Of a stretch of DNA of 64,000 bases, positions 39,332 to 48,965 are shown one piece after another. Each line of letters opens with the position of its first letter. Within the stretch, counting starts at the first letter, position 1. The translations under genes and the position numbers were made by a program. The DNA comes from Roseofilum capinflatum BLCC-M114 (lineage in GTDB: Bacteria > Cyanobacteriota > Cyanobacteriia > Cyanobacteriales > Desertifilaceae): the NCBI RefSeq assembly GCF_030068505.1, contig NZ_JAQOSO010000055.1:1-64000 (forward strand). The letters run 5' to 3'. A model generated the notes under the pieces. It was given only the letters and a program-made list of their open reading frames with translations. It was not told the origin of the DNA and did not search any database.

Positions 39332-40348
39332 ATGCAATCAATTGTGAAAATTCTGCAACGAGTTGTAACATTAATCGCGGTTGTTCTGCTGTGCGCTAGT
39401 TGTAAAAATGCCTATTTACCTTCTGTAGAGTCCAGTCCTTGGCAAGTGATTCAGTTACCCACTGAAGACACCGTTCAAGATATTGGCTTTACAGGCGATC
39501 CCAACCATGGGTGGCTAGTCGGCAGTAATGCGACCTTATTAGAAACCAACGATGGTGGCCAAACCTGGCAACCCAAATATTTAGACATCGATCCGAGGAC
39601 TCGGTTGACCTCGGTTAGTTTCCGTGGTAGTGAAGGATGGATTGTGGGAATGCCTTCAATTCTGCTTCATTCCACCGATGAAGGGGCCTCTTGGTCAAGT
39701 ATTCCCCTAAGCGCTAAGTTGCCAGGAACCACAAAAACCATTTTGGCTTTAGGGCCTTCCTCAGCCGAAATGACCACAGATTTAGGCGCGATTTATCGCA
39801 CCGAAGATGGGGGCAAAACCTGGAAGGGTTTAGTGGAGTCTGCGGTTGGGGTGTATCGCAATATTTCGCGATCGCCTGATGGGAAGTATGTCACGGTTTC
39901 CGCCAATGGCAACTTCTATTCCACCTGGGAGCCAGGAGATTCTGCCTGGGTTCAGCATAACCGCAATAACTCCAAACGCTTGCAAAAAATGGGCTTCACC
40001 ACCGACGATCGGTTATGGCTACTCGCTAGGGGAGGCGCTCTCCAGTTTAGTAAAGTCGAAACGCCAGAAACCCCTGAAGATTGGCAAGAAACCCAAAACC
40101 CAGAATTTGCCAGCAGTATTGGCTTTCTGGATTTAGCCTATCGTACCCCAGAAGAAATCTGGGTATCGGGTGGCAGTGGTAACCTGATTGTCAGTTTTGA
40201 TGGCGGAGAAACCTGGCAAAAAGACCGCACCGTGCAAAATGTGCCCTCTAACTTCTACCAGATTGATTTTGAATCTCCCGAAATCGGATTTGTGATTGGC
40301 AATGGAGGAGTAATTTTAAAATATGACGACTCCACCCAATCGGCCTAA
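39332..40348 (+). CDS. ycf48: Photosystem II assembly factor Ycf48 (HCF136)
   Basis: This 338-aa lumenal seven-bladed propeller assists D1 insertion into the photosystem II reaction-centre complex. It starts with a lipoprotein-type signal (VVLLCASCKN). Repeated Asp-box-like blades follow (NDGGQTWQPK, TDEGASWSSI, EDGGKTWKGL, DGGETWQKD). It lies 29 bp after rubA and 60 bp before psbE. Length and order match other cyanobacteria. Confidence 0.94.
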   Translation: MQSIVKILQRVVTLIAVVLLCASCKNAYLPSVESSPWQVIQLPTEDTVQDIGFTGDPNHGWLVGSNATLLETNDGGQTWQPKYLDIDPRTRLTSVSFRGSEGWIVGMPSILLHSTDEGASWSSIPLSAKLPGTTKTILALGPSSAEMTTDLGAIYRTEDGGKTWKGLVESAVGVYRNISRSPDGKYVTVSANGNFYSTWEPGDSAWVQHNRNNSKRLQKMGFTTDDRLWLLARGGALQFSKVETPETPEDWQETQNPEFASSIGFLDLAYRTPEEIWVSGGSGNLIVSFDGGETWQKDRTVQNVPSNFYQIDFESPEIGFVIGNGGVILKYDDSTQSA

Positions 40349-40408
40349 TCTTTCGTATGATATAAACTAATGATCTCAATTGTCCTGTTCTAAAAAGGAG
40401 GAAAATTC

Positions 40409-40660
40409 ATGGCAGGTGGTTCCACCGGAGAACGCCCCTTTGGGGATATTATTACCAGTGTTCGCTATTGGTTAATCCATAGCATCACTATTCCCATGTT
40501 GTTTATTGCCGGTTGGCTGTTTGTTAGCACCGGTTTGGCCTATGATGCCTTCGGGACTCCTCGTCCGGATGAGTATTTTACTCCCCAACGTCAGGAGCTT
40601 CCGATCGTAACGGATCGTTATGAAGGCAAAAAACAAATCGAGGATTTTATTGGTAAGTAG
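40409..40660 (+). CDS. psbE: Cytochrome b559 alpha subunit
   Basis: This 83-aa PsbE starts [17 protein letters not shown]. The heme-ligand His lies in [21 protein letters not shown], followed by the conserved lumenal part ending in EDFIGK. With PsbF it binds the b559 heme in photosystem II. A strong ribosome site, AAAAAGGAGG, precedes the ATG. Confidence 0.97.
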   Translation: MAGGSTGERPFGDIITSVRYWLIHSITIPMLFIAGWLFVSTGLAYDAFGTPRPDEYFTPQRQELPIVTDRYEGKKQIEDFIGK

Positions 40661-40684
40661 TTTTTCAGAAACTGATCGAAAATT

Positions 40685-40819
40685 ATGACAAGCAGTAACC
40701 AAAACCAACCTGTTTCTTATCCCATTTTTACCGTCAGATGGCTGGCTGTTCATACATTAGCTGTGCCTTCTGTCTTCTTTTTAGGCGCGATCACAGCAAT
40801 GCAATTCATTCAGAGATAG
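40685..40819 (+). CDS. psbF: Cytochrome b559 beta subunit
   Basis: This 44-aa single-helix protein has the pattern [21 protein letters not shown]; its His supplies the second axial ligand of the b559 heme. It ends FIQR. It lies between psbE and psbL in the conserved operon, 24 bp after psbE. Confidence 0.97.
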   Translation: MTSSNQNQPVSYPIFTVRWLAVHTLAVPSVFFLGAITAMQFIQR

Positions 40820-40828
40820 GAAAAAAAC

Positions 40829-40951
40829 ATGCCCACCCGTAATCAAAATCCCAATAAGCAACCTGTTGAACTCAATCGGACATCCCTCTATCTGGGCTTG
40901 TTGCTGATTTTTGTCTTGGGTATCTTATTTTCCAGTTACTTCTTTAACTAA
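40829..40951 (+). CDS. psbL: Photosystem II protein L
   Basis: This 40-aa single-helix photosystem II subunit contains the conserved [18 protein letters not shown] segment and ends FSSYFFN. It starts 9 bp after psbF. PsbL sits at the monomer interface and stabilises the acceptor side. A strong hairpin follows before psbJ. Confidence 0.96.
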   Translation: MPTRNQNPNKQPVELNRTSLYLGLLLIFVLGILFSSYFFN

Positions 40952-40969
40952 TTGGGTTGCTCTGAAGAT

Positions 40970-40999
40970 TTCCCCACCCACTCATTTTAGGGTGGGGAA
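40970..40999 (+). terminator. Hairpin between psbL and psbJ
   Basis: TTCCCCACCC and GGGTGGGGAA form a perfect 10-bp stem around a 10-nt loop. There is no immediate U-tract. It may act as an mRNA processing or stability element, or a partial terminator, within psbEFLJ. Confidence 0.6.
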
Positions 41000-41041
41000 C
41001 TGGTTAATTGTTGTGTTGTGTAAATTAGGAAGAAACATCAA

Positions 41042-41158
41042 ATGTCGGATTTTAAAATTCCTCTTTGGATTGTTGCAACTGTCGCCGGAACTGGCATATT
41101 AGTTGTCGTTGGCTTGTTCTTTTATGGAGCCTACGTTGGTGTTGGGTCTTCGATGTAA
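41042..41158 (+). CDS. psbJ: Photosystem II protein J
   Basis: This 38-aa single-helix protein has the family pattern [32 protein letters not shown]. PsbJ affects electron flow from QA to the plastoquinone pool. It is the last gene of rubA-ycf48-psbEFLJ, 90 bp after psbL. Confidence 0.95.
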   Translation: MSDFKIPLWIVATVAGTGILVVVGLFFYGAYVGVGSSM

Positions 41159-41185
41159 ACGATTGCTATAGTTGCATATCTGTCT

Positions 41186-41226
41186 TTAACCCACGCTCTA
41201 CTCAAAATTGGGTAAGTGTGGGTTAA
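41186..41226 (+). terminator. Hairpin after psbJ
   Basis: TTAACCCAC (41186-41194) pairs with GTGGGTTAA (41218-41226), followed by TTGTATT. It lies 28 bp after the psbJ stop and probably ends the photosystem II operon transcript. Confidence 0.65.
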
Positions 41227-41254
41227 TTGTATTGGAAAGATGGCATGATAACTG

Positions 41255-42625
41255 ATGTTTCAAACCACCCGTCGCCGTTTAGCTTTGTGGTACACTGCCG
41301 TGACTGCGGTGCTGCTGCTGTGTTTTGCTGGGGGGATTTATGGGTATGTGCGGGCGACGTTAATTGAGCGGATTGATGATACGCTCAATCATGTGGTGGA
41401 GGTGGTGGAGCGATCGCTGATTTTTGAGGCTCTGTCTAGCGCTAATCATCAATCTCCCCATTTCCAGATTAACCTAGAAGCGAGTTTTCAAGACCAAGTG
41501 GAACCGGCAGAGGACGATCGCATTGATTTAGAATGGTTTAGTCCCACAGGAGAGCTGTTATGGTCAACTTGGGAAACGCCTCTAAATCTGCCTCTCCATT
41601 TTAATCGCATGGGGGAAACGGTGCGAATTGAGCGATCGCCCCAGGAGAATCTTTGGAATTATACGGACGATGTACTGTTGCGACAAGTGACCGACCGCGT
41701 ACAAGTGGGTCGGGAGGTGTTAGGATACCTGCGCGTCAGCCATCCTTGGTTTGAAGTGACGAAACCCACACGCCAGTTAATGGTCGATTTGGCAGCAGTT
41801 GTCAGTGTAACCATCTTAGCAGTAGGGGCGATCGGCTGGTTCTTGTCGGGTTTAGCCATGGAGCCGGTGAGAGTGAGCTACCTGAAACTGAAGCAATTTA
41901 CCTCCGATGCATCCCATGAATTAAGAAACCCCATTGCCACCATTCAAACCAACGTTCAAGTTGCCCTTGCCGATCCCAGTTTAGATCCTCAACAACATCA
42001 ACATTTACAAGTCGTCGAACGACTGACGCGACGGATGGGAGGATTAGTCAACGATCTGTTATTTTTAGCTCGGCAAGATAGTGGTATGGCAGAGCAGCAA
42101 TGGCAACCTATTCCTTTAGATGCTTTAGTGATGGAAGTGATGGAAGAACAGCAACTGATTGCCCGATCGCGCCAGTTAACCTTAGAGTTTAACTTAGATG
42201 CTCCCGATTCTGCTTGCGATCGAGATCCCTTTACCGTTGCTGGAGATTGGACTCAGTTAAGTCGTCTCTGCACGAATTTAGTGAGTAATGCTCTGCAATA
42301 TACCCCGACTGGAGGAACGATTACGGTGAGTTTAACCCAGAGTTCTGGGATACAATTGCAAGTCAAAGATACAGGGATAGGCATTGCTAAAGCGGATTTA
42401 CCCTATCTGTTCGATCGCTTTTATCGAGTCGATCCCGCTCGCAGCCGAGATGCGCGAGATCCTGAAGGTAAAGTAGCCACCGGATCGGGGTTAGGATTAG
42501 CGATAGTGAAGGCGATCGTTGATAACCATCAGGGCAGCATTAAAATAGAGTCCCAATGCGATCGAGGGACAACCGTTACTGTGAATTTACCAGAGTATCG
42601 CGCCGATCAAGGATTATCGAGTTAG
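41255..42625 (+). CDS. Sensor histidine kinase (NrsS/RppB-like)
   Basis: This 456-aa kinase begins FQTTRRRLALWYTAVTAVLLL, resembling the N-terminus of cyanobacterial NrsS/RppB-type sensors. It has a first membrane helix, a periplasmic domain of about 130 residues and a second helix (about 180-205). HisKA (FTSDASHELRNPIATI) and HATPase (NLVSNALQYTPTGG, DTGIGIAKADL, GSGLGLAIVKAI) follow. No response regulator gene is adjacent, unlike typical nrsRS or rppAB pairs. Its stimulus may be metal or redox but is not shown. Confidence 0.87.
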   Translation: MFQTTRRRLALWYTAVTAVLLLCFAGGIYGYVRATLIERIDDTLNHVVEVVERSLIFEALSSANHQSPHFQINLEASFQDQVEPAEDDRIDLEWFSPTGELLWSTWETPLNLPLHFNRMGETVRIERSPQENLWNYTDDVLLRQVTDRVQVGREVLGYLRVSHPWFEVTKPTRQLMVDLAAVVSVTILAVGAIGWFLSGLAMEPVRVSYLKLKQFTSDASHELRNPIATIQTNVQVALADPSLDPQQHQHLQVVERLTRRMGGLVNDLLFLARQDSGMAEQQWQPIPLDALVMEVMEEQQLIARSRQLTLEFNLDAPDSACDRDPFTVAGDWTQLSRLCTNLVSNALQYTPTGGTITVSLTQSSGIQLQVKDTGIGIAKADLPYLFDRFYRVDPARSRDARDPEGKVATGSGLGLAIVKAIVDNHQGSIKIESQCDRGTTVTVNLPEYRADQGLSS

Positions 42626-42684
42626 GGAGGAATATCTGTTATTTTGGATCAATCTTCCCATCTGAAATTTCTCCAAAAAATAGA

Positions 42685-42702
42685 GTGCGTTAAATAACGC
42701 AC
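42685..42702 (+). terminator. Hairpin after the histidine kinase gene
   Basis: GTGCGTTA-AA-TAACGCAC is a perfect 8-bp stem, with a wider inverted context (ATAGAGTGCGTT...GCACCCTAT), about 60 bp downstream of the kinase stop. Confidence 0.5.
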
Positions 42703-42789
42703 CCTATCAGAAATTGTAACTCTAGGGTATTTTGCCACAACTGAACAAAATAGAGATACTCTCAAAAAGTTAAACAATGATACACAGCC

Positions 42790-43188
42790 TCATAAATGCC
42801 AATTATCCTCAATTGCTTTAATTAAAGATCGAGTAGGATATTCAACCTCTGTACAATAAGCCCATTTTAACCAAGCATGAATTGCTGTTTTTAATCTTTG
42901 TGGGTATTGTGCGACAACTGCGAGTAACTCTGAACTCTCAAGGTTGACACCTTGGTGCTGAAGTTCCAGGCTTCTAGGCAATTGAGCAGAATCAAACACT
43001 TTTTGAGTCGAGGTGTAACCAGAGGTATTGGTCACTTCAATCGTTTTTAATGAAGGAGAAGCGTCAGCAGCAAAACTCATCAAAGTATTTTTTTGTACCA
43101 ATTCATGTACCAAGGCTAAGATTTCATATCCTTTGGGATGATTCATGGCAGCCATAGCAACATCCGTACTATTGAATTCGTTATTCAT
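42790..43188 (-). CDS. Hypothetical protein divergent from the DGQHR gene
   Basis: This 132-aa protein is one I do not recognise. It is largely helical at both ends, with a central Ser/Thr-rich stretch (TIEVTNTSGYTSTQK) and a C-terminal AIHAWLKWAYC segment. It is transcribed away from the DndB-like gene across a 148-bp region, which suggests but does not prove co-regulation. Confidence 0.55.
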   Translation of the reverse strand: MNNEFNSTDVAMAAMNHPKGYEILALVHELVQKNTLMSFAADASPSLKTIEVTNTSGYTSTQKVFDSAQLPRSLELQHQGVNLESSELLAVVAQYPQRLKTAIHAWLKWAYCTEVEYPTRSLIKAIEDNWHL

Positions 43189-43231
43189 GATTTTCTACTT
43201 ACTTGGTAAACCAATATAAACATAGCGCCCG

Positions 43232-43253
43232 TCACACGCGATGTCAAGTGTGA
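43232..43253. promoter_or_regulatory. Possible operator in the divergent region
   Basis: TCACAC and GTGTGA form a spaced inverted repeat (10-nt spacer) between the divergent 132-aa and DGQHR genes. It could be a regulator site or a small hairpin. Support is the symmetry and position only. Confidence 0.3.
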
Positions 43254-43336
43254 TTTTGCAAAAAGAGATGTGGCACTCTTCAGGAATTGTGTTACTATGG
43301 TTATGGCAATCACGAATCGTACAATATACAAGCACT

Positions 43337-44617
43337 ATGGTTTCTGAAACGACTACTTTCTCTGAAGCTAACGACAATCAGAGAGACGATGACTCTTTGG
43401 TGACGGAAGAACTGACTAAAGCTATCACTGATAGCATTCAACCGATTATGGTCAAGTGGTATAGAACAGGACAAACCTATTTGGCCATCGGATCTCAGCA
43501 TGGAGGTCGTTTGATGCTTCAAATCAATGCTCATGTTGCGGAAATCCCTACCCTTCTCAGAGGGAGAAGTGTCACTCATCATAGTAATGATCCCAGTTCT
43601 GGGAAAAATCGTCCCATTAATGAGGAGCATGTAAAAAGGATTAAAAACTATATTATTGAACGGGCTGAATCAAAAAACAAGTGGATTTTGGGAGCAATTA
43701 CTGCTAATGTTGATCCATCCAAAATCAAATATCAAAAGATTTGGGGAGATTTGTATGTTGTAGTCATTTTGAATAATACATCACTAGAGATTACTGATGG
43801 ACAACATCGCAGAAGGGCAATTGTTGAATTAATTGAATCTGATGGAATAGAGCGCGATCTGATTAAAGATTGTACTTTTCCGATTAACTTAATCCTTGAG
43901 GCTGAGTTGGAGCAATGTCAAACTGATTTCTGTGATATGGCTCAAACTCTTGCAATTCCTCAATCCCTTTTAGTCGCTTATAGTGGCTTTGGGAAAGATG
44001 CAATTGCTAGAATTGTTGTTGAAAATGTCAATATGTTTGATGAAAAAACACAAAAGATAAAATCCACACCCGGATCTAAGACCGGTTACATTTACACTAT
44101 TAATTATGTAGCCAAGCTGGTCAGTTGTGCATTTACAGGCTATCCTAATGACAAGTTATCTGAGGTGAACAAACAGGATTTGGTCAAACAGTATGGACAA
44201 GAACTGAGTAACTGTCTAAATTCCTTTTTCCTTTTCTATTCACAAACCGCAGAATTTCCAAACAAAAGCCGAGAGTGGCAAAAAACAGCACGTTTAGCTG
44301 GAGAGATCATTGGCAAAGACCAACTGTATTGGAAGGATGCCGCAAAATTTCGTGAGTCTTGCATTTTAGGCATTAGTGTTGGCTTGGAAATTTTAGGCTC
44401 TCTCTTGCACTATATTCGTCAATACAATGAAAATGACGGTTTTGATGAAGAAATGGTGAAACAGATTGCTCAAGATATCGATTGGTCAAAACAAGGGCCA
44501 TGTTGGAAAGATACAGTTATTGTTCCAGATGGAAAAGGTGGTACTAAAATTAGTGCGGGTCGAGGTTCTGTGAAGACAGCCTTTCAAAAGTGTCTCCAAC
44601 AACTAGACTGGGAATAG
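43337..44617 (+). CDS. DGQHR domain protein (DndB-like)
   Basis: This 426-aa protein has the DGQHRRRAIVELIE motif that defines DGQHR/DndB proteins and an earlier RPINEEHVKRIKNYI segment. DndB is the transcriptional regulator of dnd phosphorothioate DNA-modification operons. No dndA, C, D or E gene is here, so this is an orphan. I chose ATG 43337; an earlier start would add 32 residues overlapping the likely promoter. It may belong to a different DGQHR-based system. Confidence 0.75.
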   Translation: MVSETTTFSEANDNQRDDDSLVTEELTKAITDSIQPIMVKWYRTGQTYLAIGSQHGGRLMLQINAHVAEIPTLLRGRSVTHHSNDPSSGKNRPINEEHVKRIKNYIIERAESKNKWILGAITANVDPSKIKYQKIWGDLYVVVILNNTSLEITDGQHRRRAIVELIESDGIERDLIKDCTFPINLILEAELEQCQTDFCDMAQTLAIPQSLLVAYSGFGKDAIARIVVENVNMFDEKTQKIKSTPGSKTGYIYTINYVAKLVSCAFTGYPNDKLSEVNKQDLVKQYGQELSNCLNSFFLFYSQTAEFPNKSREWQKTARLAGEIIGKDQLYWKDAAKFRESCILGISVGLEILGSLLHYIRQYNENDGFDEEMVKQIAQDIDWSKQGPCWKDTVIVPDGKGGTKISAGRGSVKTAFQKCLQQLDWE

Positions 44618-44656
44618 TGACAAAGTAGGGGTAATTGTTAATTGCAGGTGGTGGCT

Positions 44657-45904
44657 ATGTCTTTTATTCGCGATCGCTCTTCCCATCTGAGCAGATCGCC
44701 CCATTCTCCTCAATTTTGGTTCTTTTTAGCCTTGGGGTCAATCTTACTCCATGGATTAGCCCTATGGTTCTTACAGCCCCTATTGCGTTTGCGGATCACT
44801 GAGGTAAACTCTGCATCTTTTATTCCCATTGAAATGTTGGAGGTTACGGTAGAGGAAACCCCAGCACCGGAACCGACTCCTTCCCCCATTGAGCAGAGGG
44901 AACCTGAACCCCCATCCCCATCTCCTGCACCTCCTCCACGTCCTGTAGTGCCAGAAGTGCAACCTGAGCCAGAAGAGGCAATTCCTACCTGGGAAGCATT
45001 TCCGGAAGCTTTTCCTTCTCCCACCCTTTCCCCCTTTCCGTTTCCCGAACCAACTCCTGAACCGGAACCAAGTCCTGAACCGGAACCAAGTCCCGAACCG
45101 GAACCAAGTCCTGAACCGGAACCGAGTCCCGAACCGGAACCGAGTCCTGAACCGGAACCAAGTCCTGAACCGGAACCAAGTCCTGAAGCGACTCCAACTC
45201 CGGAACCGACTCCAACTCCGGAACCGGAACCAAGTCCTGAACCGGAACCAAGTCCGGAACCGGAACCAAGTCCCGAACCGGAACCCACGCCAGAAGAGTC
45301 TCCAGTTCCCACACAGAGCGTCGTTCCTCGTCCTGTAGTGACTCCATCACCAGATCTAGAGTCGGTTCCCGTGCGATCGCCTGTTCCCTCTCCGACTCCC
45401 CAACCTTCCGCCTCTCCACTCAACCCTTCCCCCCCAGATCCACCGGTTGCAGAAGAAGAATTACCCAATATTGAGGACATCAAACCGGAACAATTTGCCC
45501 CCAAACTCTTAGGAGTCCAACCCCCTCCCCCCGAACAACAAACCGATATCCCCGACGAATGGGCAAAAGCCAAACCCTTAGACACCCCCCTGATTTTTGA
45601 CTCGGAGAATCCCACTTGTCCCCTAGAGTCTGATACGCGGCAATACTTTGGTCAAACGATTACCCTATTCGTCACCATTGATGAGAATGGCAGAATTTTG
45701 CCCAGTTATACCAGGGTTTTAGATGCTCAAAATACCAGTATCGCCTATCAAAATTTAGTCCAATGCCTGGTCAATCAGCAAACCTGGACATTTGAAGCGG
45801 CGATCGCCGGAAATAACCCAGTAGTCAGCAATGCCCAGCTAGAAATCACCCTCGATCCAATTCTGCCCGATCCTATTCCCGAATCGGGGAAATTTTCTGA
45901 TTAG
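44657..45904 (+). CDS. TonB-like protein with a long Pro/Glu repeat
   Basis: This 415-aa protein has a short basic N-terminus and one transmembrane helix ([20 protein letters not shown]). A Pro/Glu-rich spacer contains tandem EPEPSP units (about residues 130-215, encoded by 18-bp repeats at about 45055-45290). The C-terminal domain is about 110 residues ([19 protein letters not shown]...). This layout matches TonB/TolA-like proteins that span the periplasm. No ExbB/ExbD genes are adjacent. The 3' end overlaps the convergent kinase gene by 32 bp. The start is ATG 44657. Confidence 0.68.
   Translation: MSFIRDRSSHLSRSPHSPQFWFFLALGSILLHGLALWFLQPLLRLRITEVNSASFIPIEMLEVTVEETPAPEPTPSPIEQREPEPPSPSPAPPPRPVVPEVQPEPEEAIPTWEAFPEAFPSPTLSPFPFPEPTPEPEPSPEPEPSPEPEPSPEPEPSPEPEPSPEPEPSPEPEPSPEATPTPEPTPTPEPEPSPEPEPSPEPEPSPEPEPTPEESPVPTQSVVPRPVVTPSPDLESVPVRSPVPSPTPQPSASPLNPSPPDPPVAEEELPNIEDIKPEQFAPKLLGVQPPPPEQQTDIPDEWAKAKPLDTPLIFDSENPTCPLESDTRQYFGQTITLFVTIDENGRILPSYTRVLDAQNTSIAYQNLVQCLVNQQTWTFEAAIAGNNPVVSNAQLEITLDPILPDPIPESGKFSD
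45055..45290. repeat. 18-bp coding tandem repeats (EPEPSP)
   Basis: Units of the form GAACCGGAACCAAGTCCT repeat about ten times with silent C/T and A/G variation, and are interrupted once by [13 protein letters not shown]. The repeat opens long false frames on the opposite strand. Confidence 0.9.
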
Positions 45905-48848
45905 ACTCCCCTTGAGCTTGTAATTGAGTTAACAAAGCTAACAGTTCTTCTTCTTCAAATTTCAGGGCAAGTTCACGAATGTGTTGGGCTAAAGGTTGCA
46001 ACCTCCGGTCTTGTTTTTCTAGGGTATCCGCTTCTCGAATAATGCCTTTTAAGTTACCTTGTTGAGCCAGGTGACACAGATGATCTAAGGAATGGGCATC
46101 GACTATCATCAATTCTAAGCTTGAGTGTTGCGCTTCACCCTTCTCTAGTCCAACTGTATATTCCTCCTCATAGATCCAAGTCAAGTTCAGTAAGCGTTCC
46201 AATTGACACAGTAATTCTTCCAACTGGATGGGTTTACAGATTACCCCATTTTTTTCCTGATTGAGTGTGGAGGCTTCAGGGTTGATGAGACAGGGATCAA
46301 CAGTGGTTAAAATAGGAGTATCCTGAAACTGAGGATGCGATCGCAGGCGATCGAGGATTTGAGGGCTGTGCTGAGGGTGTTCCCCGAAGGGGTTGCGGAG
46401 CGAATCGCCACCCAACCCATCTACAATAATTAAATCCGGTTTTCTGTCCCAAAACTGCCCAATTTCTCCGAGTTCACCCATCATCACCTCAAAACCCAAA
46501 GAGGTTAACAGATCTTGGATTAACCCTCCCGAATCATATAATCTCCGATCCCAATTAAAAGCCTTAAACCCACAACGACTTAAGATTAACACTTTTTTCC
46601 CTTTTCCCTCATATCCCCGAACTTTAGTCCCAAGGGCAACCGGAGCCTCTAAGCCGCGATCGTTTTGATATTCTAAATCTAGAATAAACTCAAATCGACT
46701 CCCTTCCCCCAAGGTACTGGTAACCGTAATTTCACTGCCCATCAAGCGAATAATTTGTTGACTAATGGCTAATCCTAAACCCGTTCCTTGGCTATTTTTT
46801 TCCCGATCACCAACCTGTTCAAACGGTGAAAATATCTTTTTGATCTGCTCTTCTGTCATCCCAATTCCGGTATCAGCAATGACAAATTTCAGAGTCGCAA
46901 AATCAGCACAGTCTAAAACTTCAACAGTAAAGGTCACTTCCCCAGCATCCGTAAACTTAATCGCATTTCCCAACAAATTAATTAAAACTTGACGTAAGCG
47001 CTTTTCATCAGCATAGATAACTTGAGGAATCTCATTCACCCATTGATAGGTTAATGTTAGGTTCTGGCTATGGGCCCGAACTTGCAGCAAATGAACAATC
47101 GTTTGCAGAAAGTTAGGAAAATCAATATTATGAGTCACCAATTCTAGTTTGCGGGCTTCTATTTTTGAAAGATCGAGAACATCATTAATCAAGGTTAATA
47201 AATGGGAGCCACATTGATGAATCACTGAAATAGCCTTGCCATATTCACAAGTTAATTGAGTATTGCGCTCTAAAATTTGGGCATAGCCTAAAATTCCGTT
47301 TAACGGGGTTCTGAGTTCATGGCTCATATTAGCTAAAAATTCACTTTTGGCCTGATTCGCAGATTCGGCTGCTTGTTTGGCTTCCTCTAACTGTTCTTGA
47401 GAGTTGCGTAAGGCTTCTTCAACGGCTTTACGCTGTTCAATTTCGGCTAAGAGTTCTAAGTTGAGTTCCGCTTGAGATTGGGTATGATGTTGAATTTCTT
47501 GGAAGGCATTGAGGATGCGATCGGCCATCTGATTAAAATTGGCAGTTAAATGGCCAATTTCATCCGTAGATATGACCGGAGATCGCGCTCTTAAATTTCC
47601 TTGAGAAAAGGATTGAGTCACCTGTTGCAATCGTTTAATGGGGCGAGTGATGGTAATGCCTAATAAAATAGCTAAAATAATATCAATACCTAATGCAAAA
47701 GCTGCGACAATGGCTTGGAAAAGAAGACTTTCTTGGGTTAACTCTGCTAAGGAGGTTTCAGACGTTCCGCGCACTAAAATACCAATGGGTTGGCCTTGGT
47801 AATTATGAATGGCTTTGGCGGCAACAGTGTATTGCTGTTCCCCTAGCTGAATTCGCTGGGTAACCGGGTTTTGATTGGGGGTATTAATAGCCTTTTGAAG
47901 TAAGCTAAAATCTGGAAGTTGATAATCTAAGACATATTCGTTATACACTGCTGCATAGGCAGAACTTTGGGAACGATCGTCGATTTTTTTAATGGAGGTA
48001 ATTAAGTGAAACTCCTGTGTTGGTGGATCGTAAAGATAAATGCCACTATAGCCTCCATCGAGAGCTTCTAGAGTTGATTGGACAATCTTTAACTTTTTAT
48101 TGACTAAATCGCCAGAAACCAGGACGGCAATCGGTTTATTAGTTTGTGGATCTTTTACGGGGGTAATGGTATACCGAATTAAGCCCGGTTTTCCAGGAGT
48201 TAAGGCAGCAAGATGTTCGGGAGATTCAGATTCTAAATCTTGCCAAGAGATGATTTCACTGGTTTTGATTTGCTCGCCGGTGTTTAAAGCAATTTTAACC
48301 AAGTTGTTTGGATTAAATAATCCACCCGTTCGGTTATGATTGCCATTGACAATAATTTCGAGGTTGTTTCCGACTAAAGTCGCATATTCAATATTACGCG
48401 CCCTGAGTTCGTTTTCTAAAATTTGATGAACTTGTGCTTCTAGCTCTGGAGGAATGGGTTGATCTTGACGGTGATATTTTGCTGCTTGGATAATGGCTAG
48501 ATTATCGGATTGGCCGCGAAAGCCAAATCCCATTTGATCGATTTTGATGTTGTAATTGATTTGGCTAACGGCTAATTCAGATTTGGCTTGATTTTCTAAT
48601 TGATTTCGTCCAGATTTAATGATTAAATAGGCTCCGACTCCAACGAGTCCAACAATGGAGATGATTTCCGAGGTAAACAGTCCAATGAGTTGTTTTTGGC
48701 GAATGGGCAGATTTTTGAACCACTGAATGAATCCAACTCTAGCAGAAGGAGGATGGAGAGATTTTGGGGAAACCAGTTGAGGGTTAGAGGTTGGGTGAGT
48801 TAATGGGGCTTCAGATACGGTTAAGTCTGAGGAATTGGGGTGATCCAT
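45873..48848 (-). CDS. Large membrane sensor histidine kinase with degenerate receiver
   Basis: This 991-aa kinase has an N-terminal membrane helix (about 55-75) and a large extracytoplasmic CACHE-like domain (about 80-370). A second helix, HAMP (about 400-450), a coiled coil, HisKA ([19 protein letters not shown]) and HATPase ([31 protein letters not shown]) follow. The C-terminal receiver-like region ([13 protein letters not shown], then ILTTVDPCL and VICKPIQ) is atypical and is followed by a short helical tail. It probably signals to an unlinked regulator. The ligand is unknown. Confidence 0.85.
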   Translation of the reverse strand: MDHPNSSDLTVSEAPLTHPTSNPQLVSPKSLHPPSARVGFIQWFKNLPIRQKQLIGLFTSEIISIVGLVGVGAYLIIKSGRNQLENQAKSELAVSQINYNIKIDQMGFGFRGQSDNLAIIQAAKYHRQDQPIPPELEAQVHQILENELRARNIEYATLVGNNLEIIVNGNHNRTGGLFNPNNLVKIALNTGEQIKTSEIISWQDLESESPEHLAALTPGKPGLIRYTITPVKDPQTNKPIAVLVSGDLVNKKLKIVQSTLEALDGGYSGIYLYDPPTQEFHLITSIKKIDDRSQSSAYAAVYNEYVLDYQLPDFSLLQKAINTPNQNPVTQRIQLGEQQYTVAAKAIHNYQGQPIGILVRGTSETSLAELTQESLLFQAIVAAFALGIDIILAILLGITITRPIKRLQQVTQSFSQGNLRARSPVISTDEIGHLTANFNQMADRILNAFQEIQHHTQSQAELNLELLAEIEQRKAVEEALRNSQEQLEEAKQAAESANQAKSEFLANMSHELRTPLNGILGYAQILERNTQLTCEYGKAISVIHQCGSHLLTLINDVLDLSKIEARKLELVTHNIDFPNFLQTIVHLLQVRAHSQNLTLTYQWVNEIPQVIYADEKRLRQVLINLLGNAIKFTDAGEVTFTVEVLDCADFATLKFVIADTGIGMTEEQIKKIFSPFEQVGDREKNSQGTGLGLAISQQIIRLMGSEITVTSTLGEGSRFEFILDLEYQNDRGLEAPVALGTKVRGYEGKGKKVLILSRCGFKAFNWDRRLYDSGGLIQDLLTSLGFEVMMGELGEIGQFWDRKPDLIIVDGLGGDSLRNPFGEHPQHSPQILDRLRSHPQFQDTPILTTVDPCLINPEASTLNQEKNGVICKPIQLEELLCQLERLLNLTWIYEEEYTVGLEKGEAQHSSLELMIVDAHSLDHLCHLAQQGNLKGIIREADTLEKQDRRLQPLAQHIRELALKFEEEELLALLTQLQAQGESNQKISPIRE

Positions 48849-48965
48849 GGTAAGTCAGAGCATAATATTTTCTCGGTAGATATGGTATAACTGGTTGCAA
48901 TTATAGCGTTAAAAGACGGTGGTGTTCGTTAAGTAAGATACCAATTGTTGAAGATAGGCTAAGTT

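Noticed and set aside
43232-43253. SyCRP1/CRP site
   Set aside because: The half-sites are in the reverse arrangement (TCACAC...GTGTGA) with a 10-nt spacer, unlike TGTGA-N6-TCACA; kept only as a possible inverted repeat.
44710-45615. Long minus-strand frame of Gly/Ser repeats opposite the Pro/Glu-rich gene
   Set aside because: It is the mirror of the EPEPSP coding repeat; the plus-strand gene has a membrane helix and an ordered C-terminal domain, while this frame has neither.
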